A DNA stretch of 64,000 nucleotides from the NCBI GenBank assembly GCA_003116975.1, contig BGKB01000062.1, forward strand, positions 355,338 to 419,337, written 5' to 3'. Below the pieces are notes generated by a model. That model did not search any database and had not been told where the DNA came from. It saw only the letters and a program-made list of their open reading frames with translations. The stretch comes from Aurantiochytrium sp. KH105 (Eukaryota > Sar > Bigyra > Thraustochytrida > Thraustochytriidae). How positions within the stretch are numbered: the stretch's first letter is position 1; every line of letters starts with the position of its first letter. Made by a program: the position numbers and the translations under genes. This document shows positions 11,001 through 20,362 of this stretch, one piece after another.

Positions 11001-12055
11001 AGCCTCGCCGAGATGGCGTTGACCGCAGCGGGAACGAAGGCGATGCAGACGAGGATGCTTCATCCAGCTCAAGCGCTTACTCTGAGGCTGGCCTGGATGA
11101 GGGTTTGATGCGGGGTCTGGACGGTGATTCGACGTCGTCAGAAGGCTGTCTGACCGGAGAGGATGCCGACATTGTGCTGGTGGAGAACACGGACTGGTTT
11201 ATTGAAAGCGCAGACGTGCGCGCATTCAAAGTGAAGCTGGACTATCGGCCGAAGCGCTTCAATATGCAAGGACTAATGTCTGGCGATCGCTTGGCGCTTG
11301 TGAATCTTTTCGCTTACGAGGGGCTACAGGTGTCCTTGCGGCGCGTGGAGCTGGAGTCGATTCGTGGTGGATGGCGTGAATTGTGGGAATACGTACTAGC
11401 GTCATGGTTGCGAGATGCGCAGCGGCAGCGACACCGATGTTTGGCAGGAGTCTCGTTTCCTCCCATCAATAAGGTGGCGACCTTGGGCTCAGGGTTGACG
11501 AACCTTGTGCTGATGCCCTTGGAGCAGTACCAAAAGGACGGTCGTGTGGTGCATGGATTGCGACGCGGCACTGCTTCGTTTGTGCGTACGGTGGCCATCG
11601 AAGCGCTCGGGACATTTTCGATCGCGGCGCAGACGGCGCAGATGCTTTTGGAGCATGCGCGAGACGTTCTTTCGCCTCTGCCTCCGGGGGCTGAATTTGG
11701 CGGCCGACGCTTGGTCGCGCGCACTGGGGCGGAGCGCGAGGGTGGAGATGCGAGTGCAAGTGCAGTACCGCCTCTGAATATGAAGGAGGGCCTGGAGCGT
11801 GGTGCAGACAGCTTCACGCGTGAGGTGAAGCGGGCTGCATTTGTCCTTGTTGCGCTTCCTTACGACGAGCTTCAGCGCACGGGGCCGACAGCGGCTGTAA
11901 AGTCGGTTCTTCGGGGTGTCCCAATCGCTGTGATTCGGCCTTTGATTGGGGCCACTCAGGCCATGTCCAGCACATTAATGGGGATTCGCAATTCTGTGGA
12001 TCCAGATGCACGTGCGGAGGAGGCGCAAAAGTACAAGTCGCATGCGAAGGGTTGA
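5006..12055 (+). CDS. ATG2: Autophagy-related lipid-transfer protein ATG2
   Basis: 2349 residues without an intron. ATG2 bridges the ER and the growing phagophore and moves phospholipids in autophagy, with WIPI/Atg18 and ATG9 as known partners. The N-terminal 110 residues have the chorein pattern (amphipathic start, then the acidic-hydrophobic H-D-L-E-L segment). A long middle part carries acidic, Ser/Ala-rich linkers (about 120-170, 1490-1530) and a Gln run near 1850. The region near 1770-1800 ends in L-F-G-G-C-D-W, as in ATG2. Residues 2060-2225 fit the ATG2 C-terminal domain, including D-Y-R-P-K-R and Q-Y-Q-K-D-G-R-V-V followed by G-L-R-R-G. The last 90 residues have the family ending (T-A-V-K-S-V-L-R, P-L-I-G-A-T, G-I-R-N-S). 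VPS13 is excluded by this C-terminal half. ATG at 5006 is the first plausible start. Confidence 0.93.
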   Translation: MLQAVLSPLQRVFDVPFKRVVTFALKSSLGRFLQHDLHFEQFCVSLSSGHAELHDLELDTAEICRALGAENLPFELVAVRVALVRVEAFGGDDEGLFVHLSGVEIHISPRKATSAKVQASSAKHGQESIESSEGASDAEAGVKASKRREEKASDNASTAAALAGPVATKAPPADLELEDPDSDYDDALETPRDSELSQAALDGLNTLGRWIEEYAAGLRIEAVEVSVHVSLAPPSDHVDAANRPARVIVRCPRLLFGGADPGHGATRLAPLSPQEDGVERSVRLDEAFVYVRNESTKDVSNTADSCDETCIARIKEGATALLRTGKQNEVKLTVPSVLAVVDPTAWASLVEVSSAFGVEHEEDTSPFASQEKVGAKAPSAPLSSEQGSEDDDADSASDGLEFFDADDGTMVSLPEDLEARNAKERDVLEGWDSTTGKGANNSAAAIGRGGGAISMSGEYGSLSIKVVLSKVQIELLYGRARPDILGENPLRSALNLWHPQSSDGSLQTSSSDALLLSQVNAAIDQDCALTPFSERLVVRVENSQFTAALAEHGSSLHANITVQSFRALELLMDNPQREVSRGVSSSRGKASRSSGGSCCLHLVLDMQPAEDEVACHVDLVRGSSMVVQLSALALSWDNGMVAHRLVAYLPEQAHRTEDGTGANSAEEKTEFGDTENKVQSSEQELEADDFHLRVVTPRALIILRVPHAESPRLHAPGSRRWLSEAMVLDMTDVSVQTGAAARLELQSAPSLLEDGTGGDAGGEAFFEQVDALRSIGWSLVFDFSRVRAVVDRASPQVLSSELAPGEAARFLGNGGMSGTNDDDETAWALVVDGSREGVRTPRLTMSVRRAFSSALQAEEAASGALRLARKSRRAFKRRVHQRRAPGEEGGAAVDPAGDHGLDKDQEPPLYEVMEAVSTHGFCTADTAVRLVCPDALMSIDKVQYHSLNNVLQLVLGSVPSFTRAVAEDDAGSASARPEKDDGKSPNHERKENVPSPRVSEVAAAREEESSAPVQDFWGESPSGFTGDAFDSNLGSAWNLDDDAEALGRAEVCGVVLGSSSSTFFQLCSRGGKVALVGSKHADFELEYSGLELTMVDSKTMAEAQDVTLLESGEPIGYGEEALRPILHSTKWGRSASSSPLLQVYMDASSTQSKEKESNVLHVCVDGLTLQVLPQSTWLRKLADFLTSAPPSNAVGAAHVVGEKSAAWDGGGSGGGSAPVVTYTEVTVEFFDAVLEYHSGERPQNMAIAGLGMVRMSSNVASPSVQDQLYHLTARDLALYISNEAPAEDPNQFACGADATSPFSSIEDFVASMLFAKVASLDMLELFIRNRSSGGTTHATRKQRPTSADRDVNPDIDYEVSVPNMSLYSCTDSFCTLEALVHDFAVELSGRCGDDPMDDEDAVPPGARAQKGLAGDNAILFETGERPRVASAEDGISAAPAPTAALKNFSEDVTKPSSAGTSTSSAHSPAPAPATSMRDDERTASELRNSYLTDGVPDDQLSGPQLRSRHADGQDPDPDAIFVDGFYAVEQVNVISAASAAAKEAASKEEEEEAVGGSQTRGGGALGHQEAAGTWFHVDDDEEDGFTEATVREGNKGSLTAMGAELLMWGDPNSDNLEEMELDEWPSGPMGEKTRAQSFEEEEAEERLAEAQVAEDTKRAVREQEEAIADYASLYKREFPDQVIHANSDAAVLETKSVRQRRGANDSAESDASQNGWYEDTGVEMYPHYMGVQFEAGPGSHVPTAEALAARMEGRASLRSRVARCTSRVVVRDMSVRWCLFGGCDWNSTASTVAASRLARSRQARRRAALHPGQADKSVHTHDKFGASSRDASEGMPAGENCSAEEEEQQKQQQQKGGTPTSWRRERHRLAGRQNDRKLEVVLSHVTALLTAYDAQAVAGPCIAQSVAIAVRDFSIIDLLSTSDIHTMVGEWMSDAQHPRISGSSMLRVALDHVEGGSRDALCVRASILPVKANLDQDSLEFLLAYLGMRVGADDAAFSQPRRDGVDRSGNEGDADEDASSSSSAYSEAGLDEGLMRGLDGDSTSSEGCLTGEDADIVLVENTDWFIESADVRAFKVKLDYRPKRFNMQGLMSGDRLALVNLFAYEGLQVSLRRVELESIRGGWRELWEYVLASWLRDAQRQRHRCLAGVSFPPINKVATLGSGLTNLVLMPLEQYQKDGRVVHGLRRGTASFVRTVAIEALGTFSIAAQTAQMLLEHARDVLSPLPPGAEFGGRRLVARTGAEREGGDASASAVPPLNMKEGLERGADSFTREVKRAAFVLVALPYDELQRTGPTAAVKSVLRGVPIAVIRPLIGATQAMSSTLMGIRNSVDPDARAEEAQKYKSHAKG

Positions 12056-12383
12056 ATTTAAATTTTTCCAAAAGAATGCACGAAAGTATTTTCGATTCTG
12101 TGTTTCGTTTTCGTTTTGCATTTTGGGAACGTGTGACAATGGATCCAGGCTGAGTGGTTGCGAGGCAGGAATCAAGTGCTAAAGCGTTTACCTATTGAAT
12201 GAAGTCTTTGAAAGTTGCACCGTATTGAGGTCAGTCAGGCAGTCAATCAGTCAATTAATCAGTGTTCAGATTCGTCTTTATATGCTTTTGGAGGTGTATG
12301 TGTAATGTATGTATGTATGTATGTATGTGCATGTGGCCGACGCGCGTCCGAGGTGAGAAATTTCTAGCGACTACGATGTGTAT
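12056..12383. other. Shared 3' region of ATG2 and convergent neighbour
   Basis: 328 nt, AT-richer than the genes, with a GTAT run at about 12306-12328 and CAGT/CAAT short repeats at 12232-12262. No gene. Confidence 0.75.
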
Positions 12384-14521
12384 TTAGTTGTTGTATGGCT
12401 GTTGCTGCTGTTGCATATTTGGCCACTGCGAAAGGAGGGCGGCCATTGCGTTTGCATTGAATGCTGGCGCGTTGGACCCGGTCGGGTTGCCAGAGAAATT
12501 TCCCTGAAGGCCAGCGAAGGAGGGGCTGTTGTTGTTATTGTTTTGATGCTGCTGAGCAAGAATTGCCTGCAGTTGCGTGAGAATTCCGTAGTTAGCCGCA
12601 TTACCTGGTTGAGGCGAGGACTGCGCCCAGGGAAAAGAGGCGTTGTTGTTGTTGTTGTTGTTACTGTTGTTGTTGTTGTTGTTACTGTTGTTGTTGTTGT
12701 TGTTGGACGCTTCGGTGCCGTTTGAGGGCTGAGACATGTTTTGAGCGCTAAATGACGCGAGAGCGGCTGCGCCTTGCTGCAGACCCGAGTTGCTGTTTCC
12801 GAAAGCAACAGCTTGTTGTTCATTGGTCGTTTTGCTGGATTCTCCACGGGCCTTGGCAGCGTCCGCGGTCAAATCACCGGCAGTCTTGCGCGGAGGCGAT
12901 CCCGAGGCAGACTTTGCATCGTTCGCGTTCCTCTGCACTTGCATGTGCTGGAGAGATGCGAGGACTGGCGCTGGAATGGTACGCTCGTTCTTGTTGGCGT
13001 TGGAGTTCTTGTTGTTGTTGTTGGAGTTACTTGTCTCTTCGACGGTTGTCTGCATCGCACTGCCGGGGCGTTGCGAGGCAGGGAGCGAAGTCGAGGCAAA
13101 GTTGTTGGCCTTGTCGCTGTTGGAGAGGGAAACAAGAAAATCGCTGAGCATGGGATTGTCCTGGAAGGAAGGAGGTGTCTGGCCCTGCTGCTGGTGCGAG
13201 GATGCCGCTGCTGCCGCTGCAGCGACGGCCGCTGCTGCGGCCTGAGGGCCCGCCGCCAGCGAGTTAAAGTAGCCCCCGATGGGCTGCGCGGAGAAGTTAC
13301 TCTGGAAAGATGAAGGGAAAAAGGGCTGCGAGACATTGTGCTGTGGGTTGGACTGCTGCTGTTGGCCGGAAGAAGCCAAGAACTGCTGATAATTGGCCAT
13401 TGCCGCTTGTGCGGCGTGCGCCTGCTGCTGCTGTTGATGCATGTGCGAGTTGAACTGCGACATCATAGCCATGGCCGAGTGTTCCGCGGATGATCCGACA
13501 AAGGAGGACCTTCGCTGGTTGGGGAAGTTCTGCGCGGCGGCGAAGTGCTGCTGGGCAGAAGTGGACTCTGCGGGAGCGGACGATGTGGATGCGCGGCGAT
13601 GGAGCATGGGGTGCAAGGGGCGCGAGACGGTGTTGACGTCTTGGCGCCAGGCAGAGACGATGCGAAAGTGGGGCGAGTCCTTGATGTCAACGCAAATGTT
13701 ACGGTCATCGAATACATAGGCCGTGAAGGCGTGGAGCTCCGAAGTGGTGTACTTGTTTTGCTCGCAATGATACCTCCACTTGCGTGGGGGCATAAAGTCG
13801 AAGACGGCCATGCCTTCGGCCTCGTTGTACTCTTGAAAGGATGCAAAGACGACGCGCGAGACGTCGAAGGAGGCCGTGGAGGACTTTGCGCCCATCTCAA
13901 CGAGAGGCTTCTCCCTGACTTTGCGGAAGCGGCCCATGAGGTGGAGCTTGCGTGCGGCCTGGGCGTTGGGGCAGCGCAAAAAGACGGTGATGGGGAGGCC
14001 GCAAAAGCTGCGTTCCTTGTGCTCGGGTGCGCAAAAGGGAAAGCAACGCAGGTTCTTGTGGCGGGTGCGGACGTAGGACGGGTGCCAGTTGGTTTCAAGG
14101 GCGAAGCGCATTTGGCTGTGTCCCTGGGGTCCGTTGCCGTGGTCCATGACGCGGGGCATGGAGTTGAGAAAGCTCTTGCTGGACTTGCGTGGCCTCCGCA
14201 CGGTGGCGTCCGAGGCGGACTCTGCGTCGTCGCTCTTCTCATTTGCTAGCGTTTTCCCCCCGGGCGGGTCTGAGGAGGCGCGCTTGACGGCGCGGCGGTC
14301 GCCCTCCTCCTCGTCGTCGTCGTCCTCGTCTGCGCGCTCGTCGTCGTCCACCTCGGGCTTGCCGTCGCGCTTGCGGTGGGCGAGTTTGCGCTTGCGCGCA
14401 TTAGGCTCTCCTGCCCCGCGCCGCTGCTGCTGCTGCTGCAGCTCCTCCTCCTCCTCCTCCGAGCCTGAGCTGGACGCTGCCGACTCGTCGTCGCTGCCGG
14501 CCTTCTTGCTGCGCGCCGCGG

Positions 14522-14553
<32 letters not shown>

Positions 14554-14768
14554 GCCGCCATCGTGTCCATGGGGCCGGGGCTGCTCTGCTCCTTGCTCTC
14601 CTCCTCCTCCTCCTCGGCCTCGCGCCACTTCTCGGCGGCGCCTTTCAGGTTCTGCGGGATGTTGATGTTCTGTGGTCCTTGCCGGGACTGCGCCGCCTGC
14701 TGCTGCGTCTGCTGCCTTTGTTCCTGCTGCTGGCTGCGCTCGTTCTTGCGGCTCGATACCACCGCCAT
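12384..14768 (-). CDS. Unrecognised nuclear-type protein with Q/N-rich tail
   Basis: 794 residues from the ATG at 14766-14768. Layout: Gln-rich start (13-30), poly-Ala (71-85), poly-Glu and poly-Gln, a basic cluster N-A-R-K-R-K-L (123-129) that could be a nuclear signal, and a long acidic stretch. Residues about 198-377 are different: no low complexity, many aromatic residues and cysteines (for example R-C-F-P-F-C, 241-246), strand-like, ending near F-R-I-V-S-A-W. This looks like a folded domain, but I cannot name it. After it comes R-R-A-S (391-394), a PKA-type site, then a 400-residue Gln/Asn/Ala/Ser tail with poly-Asn runs from GTT repeats near 12640-12705. The composition suggests a transcription regulator or RNA-binding protein; that is inference. 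No intron. Confidence 0.8.
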
Positions 14769-14830
14769 TCTGCGGCAAACGCTGCCTGCGCTGGTCCCTC
14801 GCGCTGCTGGCGCTGCCTGCTTCCGTGTCT

Positions 14831-14923
14831 GGCTGCCTGCCTGCCTTCCTGCCGGCCTGTCTGCCTGTCTACCTGCCTGTCTGTCTGCCTGCCTGCCTGC
14901 TTGTCTGTCTGCCTGCCCGCCTG
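14831..14923. repeat. Imperfect CTGC/CTGT tetranucleotide tract
   Basis: About 93 nt of CTGC and CTGT units beginning about 60 nt from the ATG of the minus-strand gene, so probably in its 5' leader as GCAG/ACAG. Confidence 0.85.
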
Positions 14924-14990
14924 GGAAGGTGGTTGCAGGTTTGTTGTTTGGTTGTTTTGGTGTTTGCTTCTTGGTCGTTTGCCTCTTTGG

Positions 14991-15107
14991 CTTTTTCTTT
15001 TCTTTTTCCTTTTTCTTTTTTCTTTTTTCTTTTTCTTTTTTTTTTTTTTTCTTTTTTTTCNNNNNNNNNNNNNNTTTTTTTTCTTTTTTCCTTTCTTCCT
15101 TTCTTCG
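14991..15107. repeat. Poly-pyrimidine tract interrupted by assembly gap
   Basis: T-rich run with sparse C on both sides of an N block at 15061-15074. True length is unknown. Confidence 0.9.
15061..15074. other. Assembly gap (14 N)
   Basis: Fourteen Ns inside the poly-pyrimidine tract. The size may be a placeholder. Confidence 0.98.
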
Positions 15108-15920
15108 GCCGCCGATGCGTCTGTCTGCTTTGTTTTTTTCTTTTGTCCTTTAATCGCTCGCCCGCTTGCCTGCCTCGGCTCGGCTCGGCTCGGCTCGGCC
15201 CGACTCGGCTCCGCTCCGCGACCCGGTCGCACGCTCTGGCGGCGGCCCGCCTCTTTCTCCTGCTTTCTGCCCGCCCGCTCCCTGGCCGCGCGCTGCCGCT
15301 CCTCCAAAGCGCAGCGAAGGCGGTTTGCCGCCCCTCGCCCCGCCCTGCCGTCCCTCCTCTCCTCCCAGGAGGGAGGGAGCAGGAAGAGGAAGCGAGCCAG
15401 GGGGCAGCGCAGAAAAGGCAGGAGAGGGGGTAAGAGAGAGGCGCCGGCTGCGGAGGCGGGGCGCAGAGATGGAAGCGCGCGCCGCGGCGGCGGATCAGCG
15501 AATCGAGTGAGGCAGGCGGGCAGGCAGCCAGGCAGAGACCGGGAGGGAGGGAGGGAGGAGGGAGGAAAGAGGCGGTTGCGGCGAGTGCAGCCCGTGCGGA
15601 CGCGCGCGGGCGAGCCTGCAGCGAGGGCTGGGAGAGGAGGCGAAGGCGTGAGCAAGGGGAACCGTCCGTCGTCGCCGAGGGGCTGCGAATCATCATTCTC
15701 TCTCTTGCTCTCTCGCAACAGCAAGCAAGTGCCAGAGAAACAAAGAAAGAAAGAAAGAAAGAAAGACGCACGTGGGAAAAAAAAAATTCAACGCAAAGTC
15801 TCAAAAAAAAAAAAGAACAGCGTGCCAGACACTCGGAGAGAAAAAGAAATTGGTGAAAGAATGAAAGAAGTATCAAAAGTTGGAAGCCCTAAGCTGCGGG
15901 AAGGTGGACGCCCGTCCCGG

Positions 15921-16010
15921 GAGGACCGGAGAGAGCGTGAGCTGCTGGCCGTCTGTGGGAATGGCATGGTGGACCGGAGAAAGCGCGAGCTGCTGGCCGT
16001 CTGTGGGGAC
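15921..16010. repeat. 48-bp tandem duplication
   Basis: Two near-identical copies (15921-15968 and 15969 to about 16010) sharing GGACCGGAGA and GAGCTGCTGGCCGTCTGTGG. The period is a multiple of three, but no surrounding frame looks coding. Confidence 0.8.
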
Positions 16011-16160
16011 GAGAATTCTGGCCTTTTCTTTCTTTTACTTTTTCCGGCGTTCTTTCCTTCATTCCTTCTTTTGTCCACTGGCGAGTCTTTCAGAGAAAGA
16101 TGATTTTCGTTCGGCCGTCTCTCGCGCGTTCTCTCCTTCTCTCCTTGCTCCACTTCTGCC

Positions 16161-16205
16161 TCCTTCCTTCCTTCCTTCCTTCCTTCCATCCTTTCTTTCT
16201 TCCTT
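16161..16205. repeat. CCTT tetranucleotide run
   Basis: About 45 nt of CCTT units grading into CTTT. Confidence 0.85.
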
Positions 16206-16484
16206 CGTTTCCACTGTAAAATGTATTCTCCCCTCTCTCCTCCCTCCCTCTCACCTTCTCTCCCTCCGGTCGCGCGCGCGCACGCGCTCGCTCTGCTCCT
16301 CGCTCTTCCTGCTCCGCTTGGCATGTCACGCTTTGGGACACGAGCCTGCCGCAAACGGTCTCCGCTCCCCTCTGGCCGCCGTTGAGCGCCCACCCGCTGG
16401 CCTGCTGAGGAGCGAGCGCCTCGTCAGCGCGCTGCACTGCGCTGCAGGCCCCGCGCTGCACCGCCGACGCCTGTCGGACGCATG

Positions 16485-16510
16485 CACGCACGCACGCACG
16501 CACGCACGCA
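16485..16510. repeat. ACGC tetranucleotide run
   Basis: About six perfect units of ACGC following GCATGC. Confidence 0.9.
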
Positions 16511-16788
16511 ATCCGCGAGTGGGGCCTCCCTCGCCTTGCCCTGCCTCGCCTTGCTTTGCTTGCTTGGGGTGCAGAGGAGCAGGGCAGTGCACCGCAGGCG
16601 GCCGGCGGCAGCACGGCTAGCCCAGCGAGGGACTGATCTGTCCTGACCCGCCCCGCGAGCCGGCGAGTCGGCGAGCAGGCGAGCCGCTTCGCGCCGCCTT
16701 GGTGGCGTCTCTGTCTGTGTTCGTCCTCAAGACTCTGAGAGACGACCGCAGTCTACAGCTGGCATGGCTGTCAGACTCGCGACCATCA

Positions 16789-16812
16789 AAGCAAGCAAGC
16801 AAGCAAGCAAGC
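16789..16812. repeat. AAGC tetranucleotide run
   Basis: About six units of AAGC/GCAA. Confidence 0.9.
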
Positions 16813-16988
16813 AGAGGCAGCCAAGCAGCCAAACAAGAGACAGACAAACAGACAGGCGGGCCTCATTTGGGTGGTGTCCGTCCTCCTGGCAGTAGGTCAC
16901 GGTGGCTGTCAAGAGTCGTCGCTCACATCTCTTGCAACGTTCCTCGGCTGCTCTGCTCTATTCTTTTTCGCTCTCAAGCCAAGCTGGT

Positions 16989-17024
<36 letters not shown>
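16989..17024. repeat. GGCT tetranucleotide run
   Basis: Nine perfect units of GGCT. Other GGCT/CCAG clusters lie at about 19935-19955, 22540-22575, 36950-36988 and 37634-37714. Confidence 0.9.
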
Positions 17025-17025
<1 letters not shown>

Positions 17026-19450
17026 AGGGCGGCTGTGGCGGCTGTCCCAATCCTGGAGATCTTGGCGAGCAGTGCCAGCGCAACTCGCACCTAGGGTCGT
17101 CCCGGCCTCAAGAGTCCAGTCTCCTCTTCCTCCTCGTCCATCCAGCCACACAAGCTGCTCCTGCTGCCGCTGGTGCTGGCCGGTGAGTTCTCAGCCAGAG
17201 CCAGCGCAAACGCCAGCAAGCTAGGCACCCAGACAGCCAGCCTCCGACCGCGGCCAATCAGAAGCATTGCATGGGTTGCCTCTCCAAAACATACTATACA
17301 CGAATGAAAAGGCGACAAAATGCCAGGCAGGCAGGCAGGCAATCAGCTGCTCCCCAACCAACCAGAAGAACGTGAGAGTGAATCAACCACCAACGAAATG
17401 ACTGACCCTGCATGGACTGGGCGAATGCGTTTGTTCGGAGCCCACTCGCCACGACAGCCGCCACTGGCGCTTGAGACCTAAATTAGCTTCAGACATCTCA
17501 CTCTCACAACTCGCGGCATAACCGGTCGCCGCCATTCTTCTTTGGGTTCTTCTGTCCGAGCAAGCGGCAGCTAGCTGGCTGTTGTTGCGATCAACCTCGT
17601 AAATCCTGCCTTCCTGCCTGGCTTCTTCATTTTCGTCAGCCAGTCGCATCGCGCGCGCGCGATCTAGCTGCCTCGATGCACAGAAACAACGCGCAGCTGC
17701 AGCAACCCACGTGTACTTGAGCGAGGCCCCTCTTGTCTTCTTCTACCGCAGTCTTTCTTTCCTTTGGGACAGATAAAAAGACTCTGCCTCTCAAAACAAC
17801 TCGACAACTTGCATCATCCACGATCTTTCGCTCTTCCCTCTCATGCGCCGACACTCGCGCGGACCAGCCTAGCACGCGCGCCTTCGTGGGAAGGGAAGGC
17901 TTTTGAGGCTTCTGCGCTGCCGTTGTTTGGCATGGCGTGGCGCTTGCCGCTGTCCTGCGTTGGCGAGTCGCCCTGGAAGTTGGCCTGATCAGACGCTGTC
18001 TGCCAGCTGAGCTCTCTGGCCAAACGCGAGATCTGCTGCTGGTAGATGGATGGGCAGCTTCATTAGCTATCTATTTTACTTCCAGTTACTGTTAGCTGAA
18101 GAGGGCTCGCTGTCGCTGCAGCAGTGCAGCTGCAGCTGGCGGCGGCATCGCAAACGCGAGCCAAGCTGGCGAGACCAACGTCACCCGCCACGCGTTGCGC
18201 TCACTTCCCTTCTTTTCTTTCCTTTTTTCAATTCTTTTCAATTCTTTTCATCTCATCTTATTCCAAGCAGCTGCAGCCTGACAGATTCCCTCCCTCGTGA
18301 TCAACCTATCGATCGGTCAATCGATCGATCTTCCGTCCATGATCCGCGCCCCAAGCTCGTGGCCTCCAGCCACCCACTCCACCCCACTCCTCTCCACCCC
18401 ATTCGACTCCACGGTACTGCCGCCGCACCTGGCTGGCGGGCCGCCCGGCGATCTGCACTGCAGGTCAGGCCGCACCGAGCTAACTCACGCGCTCGCTGCG
18501 GCGCGCGCGCACTCGTTACGCGGTCTCTGCGACGCCTCACGCGCTCTCCGCGGCCTCACCTCTGCCTTCCTCCCCGCAGTTCGATTCGCATCGGTCTTTC
18601 AGACTCTCTCAGCGAGACTTGTTGTGTCACTCTCTCGATGGGAGGCCTCCGCTCCCCTCTCCTTAGCTTCCTGTCCTGCCGCCGTTCACTCGCTGTCCGC
18701 TTCTGATCTCTACAGTAACCCCCTCCCCTCCCCCCTCGCCAGACGAGAATGCGCAAGTTCCTCGCTCGCTCGCGGCGCGGCAGTTGGCCTGCACGCCGGT
18801 CAGCGCGCAGAAGGGCCCTCCCTCTCACCTTCCCTCTCTCCTTCGCATTTCATCCATACATACATCCATCCATCCATCACGTCCATACATCCCTCTCTCC
18901 TTCCTGTCCTCCCTCCCTCGACGCCGCGTGCTACCCTCGCCAGGGCCGCGTGCAACGCAAGTTGCCATCGACATCTGCATCGTCAGCGCAAGCAAGCGAG
19001 GACCCGCCTACCCAGGCTCGGCTTTTCACGGCCCTGCCGACATGCGCGCGAGGCCTGGGTCGCGGGCCCGCACCCGGCCTCGGAAACTTCTCCATCGGCC
19101 GAAGCCGCCGCGCCCGCGCTCGTCTGCTACTGCTACGTGCAGTACGCTGACGCGCACAGCTGCCGAATGCGAACCAGCGCGCCCTCTGCGCTGCTGCTGC
19201 GTCTGCGAGAGAAAGCGAGAAAGCAACGAAGAATCGCCGCACGCACACGCACGGCGGCGTCTGCTCGTTTTGTTTGTCCCGGGACCTTTCCTCCCTACCG
19301 CTGCTGCACTGCCTGCAGCTGCAGCTGCTCGAGAGGAGGGGGTGAGGGAAGGGCCCCGCCGCGTTCGCAGGCCCGGCCGCCACGCTTTCCTCCTGGCTCG
19401 TGCGGTCCTGGGTCGGGGTCCCGGCCCGGACACGCCTTAGACACGCGCGG

Positions 19451-19477
19451 AGCAGCAGCAGCAGCAGCAGCAGCAGC
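19451..19477. repeat. GCA trinucleotide run
   Basis: Nine perfect units of GCA, continuing as CTGCAGCAG. Not in a supported gene. Confidence 0.9.
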
Positions 19478-20332
19478 TGCAGCAGCGGCTCGCACGGCGG
19501 GTGAAGTGTCGTGAAGCCGGCCGAGTCGGCCTCTCTGTCGGCTAGCCGTGCCGGCCCTCCGCTGCCCGCTCGGACCCAGTACAGTGGAGCCACTCGTTCT
19601 CGCGGCCTCTAGCTAGGCCCGGCTGGGGCCTTGTCGTGGAGGTGGCATTGAGAGTGGGCTAGCTGTCGCTCGTCGCATCGCGCATTTCCGTCTCGACTTG
19701 GAGAAGATAATCCCATGGCGACATGGCAGACTTCTCCTCCCTCGCTCGCTCGCTCGCTCCCTCTCCCCCTCCTCGTTCTGTCCCGTGCTGGGGCCCGAAC
19801 GTCTATCTGCGCGCCCGTGCGAACACGAGAGGCGGCAGAGATTCATCATCACTCGCTCGTGTGGAGAGAGGCCTGGCTGGTGGACGCAAAGCCGTTGAAC
19901 CCGCTCGCTGCGGTGCTGCTCCTGCTGCTGGTTGCGGTGGCTGGCTGGCTGGCTGATTAAGTTCGATCACCCGTGCATGGCGCTTCTGTGGCAGGCAGAC
20001 AGGGGGACTGCAATCAAAGGCAGCGGCAGCGGAGGGTCGATCGCTCGGCACGCGCGGCTCGCAATCAGCGGCATAGTAACGATCGCTCTTGCTTGCTCAC
20101 TTGCTTGCTCACTCGCTTGCTTTTCTCCGCCTCAGCTGGCAAGAGGGAGAGAAAAGGAAGGAGGATTCGAGAACTCAACCTCTCTCGGCTCGTCTGTGTT
20201 TCCAGCTTCTCAACTTCTACAGGAATGCAAAAGTGGCTCTCGAACCGCGCCAACGCCGTCGGGGATAACCGCCGCTGACCCGCACGCAGATCAGCACGCT
20301 TGCGCAGGGAGAGGCTCGTTGGCCAACGGCGC

Positions 20333-20362
20333 TTAGAATCCAACAGCTTAGAATCCAACAGA
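20333..20362. repeat. 15-bp tandem duplication
   Basis: CTTAGAATCCAACAG occurs twice in direct succession. Confidence 0.85.

Larger units (their letters stand above)
14769..15900. promoter_or_regulatory. Upstream region of the Q/N-rich gene, pyrimidine-rich
   Basis: 5' side of the minus-strand gene ending at 14768. It is dominated by CTGC/CTGT tetramers, a long pyrimidine tract with an N gap, CGGCT pentamers (15175-15198), an AAAG run (15741-15766) and two poly-A runs (about 15778-15815). On the minus strand the transcript leader would be purine-rich. No gene is supported. Confidence 0.5.

Noticed and set aside
14679-16103. A 474-codon plus-strand frame
   Set aside because: Runs through the T-rich tract and the N gap; the sequence is repeat translation.
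18297-19514. A 405-codon open frame in the desert
   Set aside because: Pro/Ser/Ala/Arg low complexity running through CATC and GCA repeats, overlapped by open frames on the other strand, no domain.
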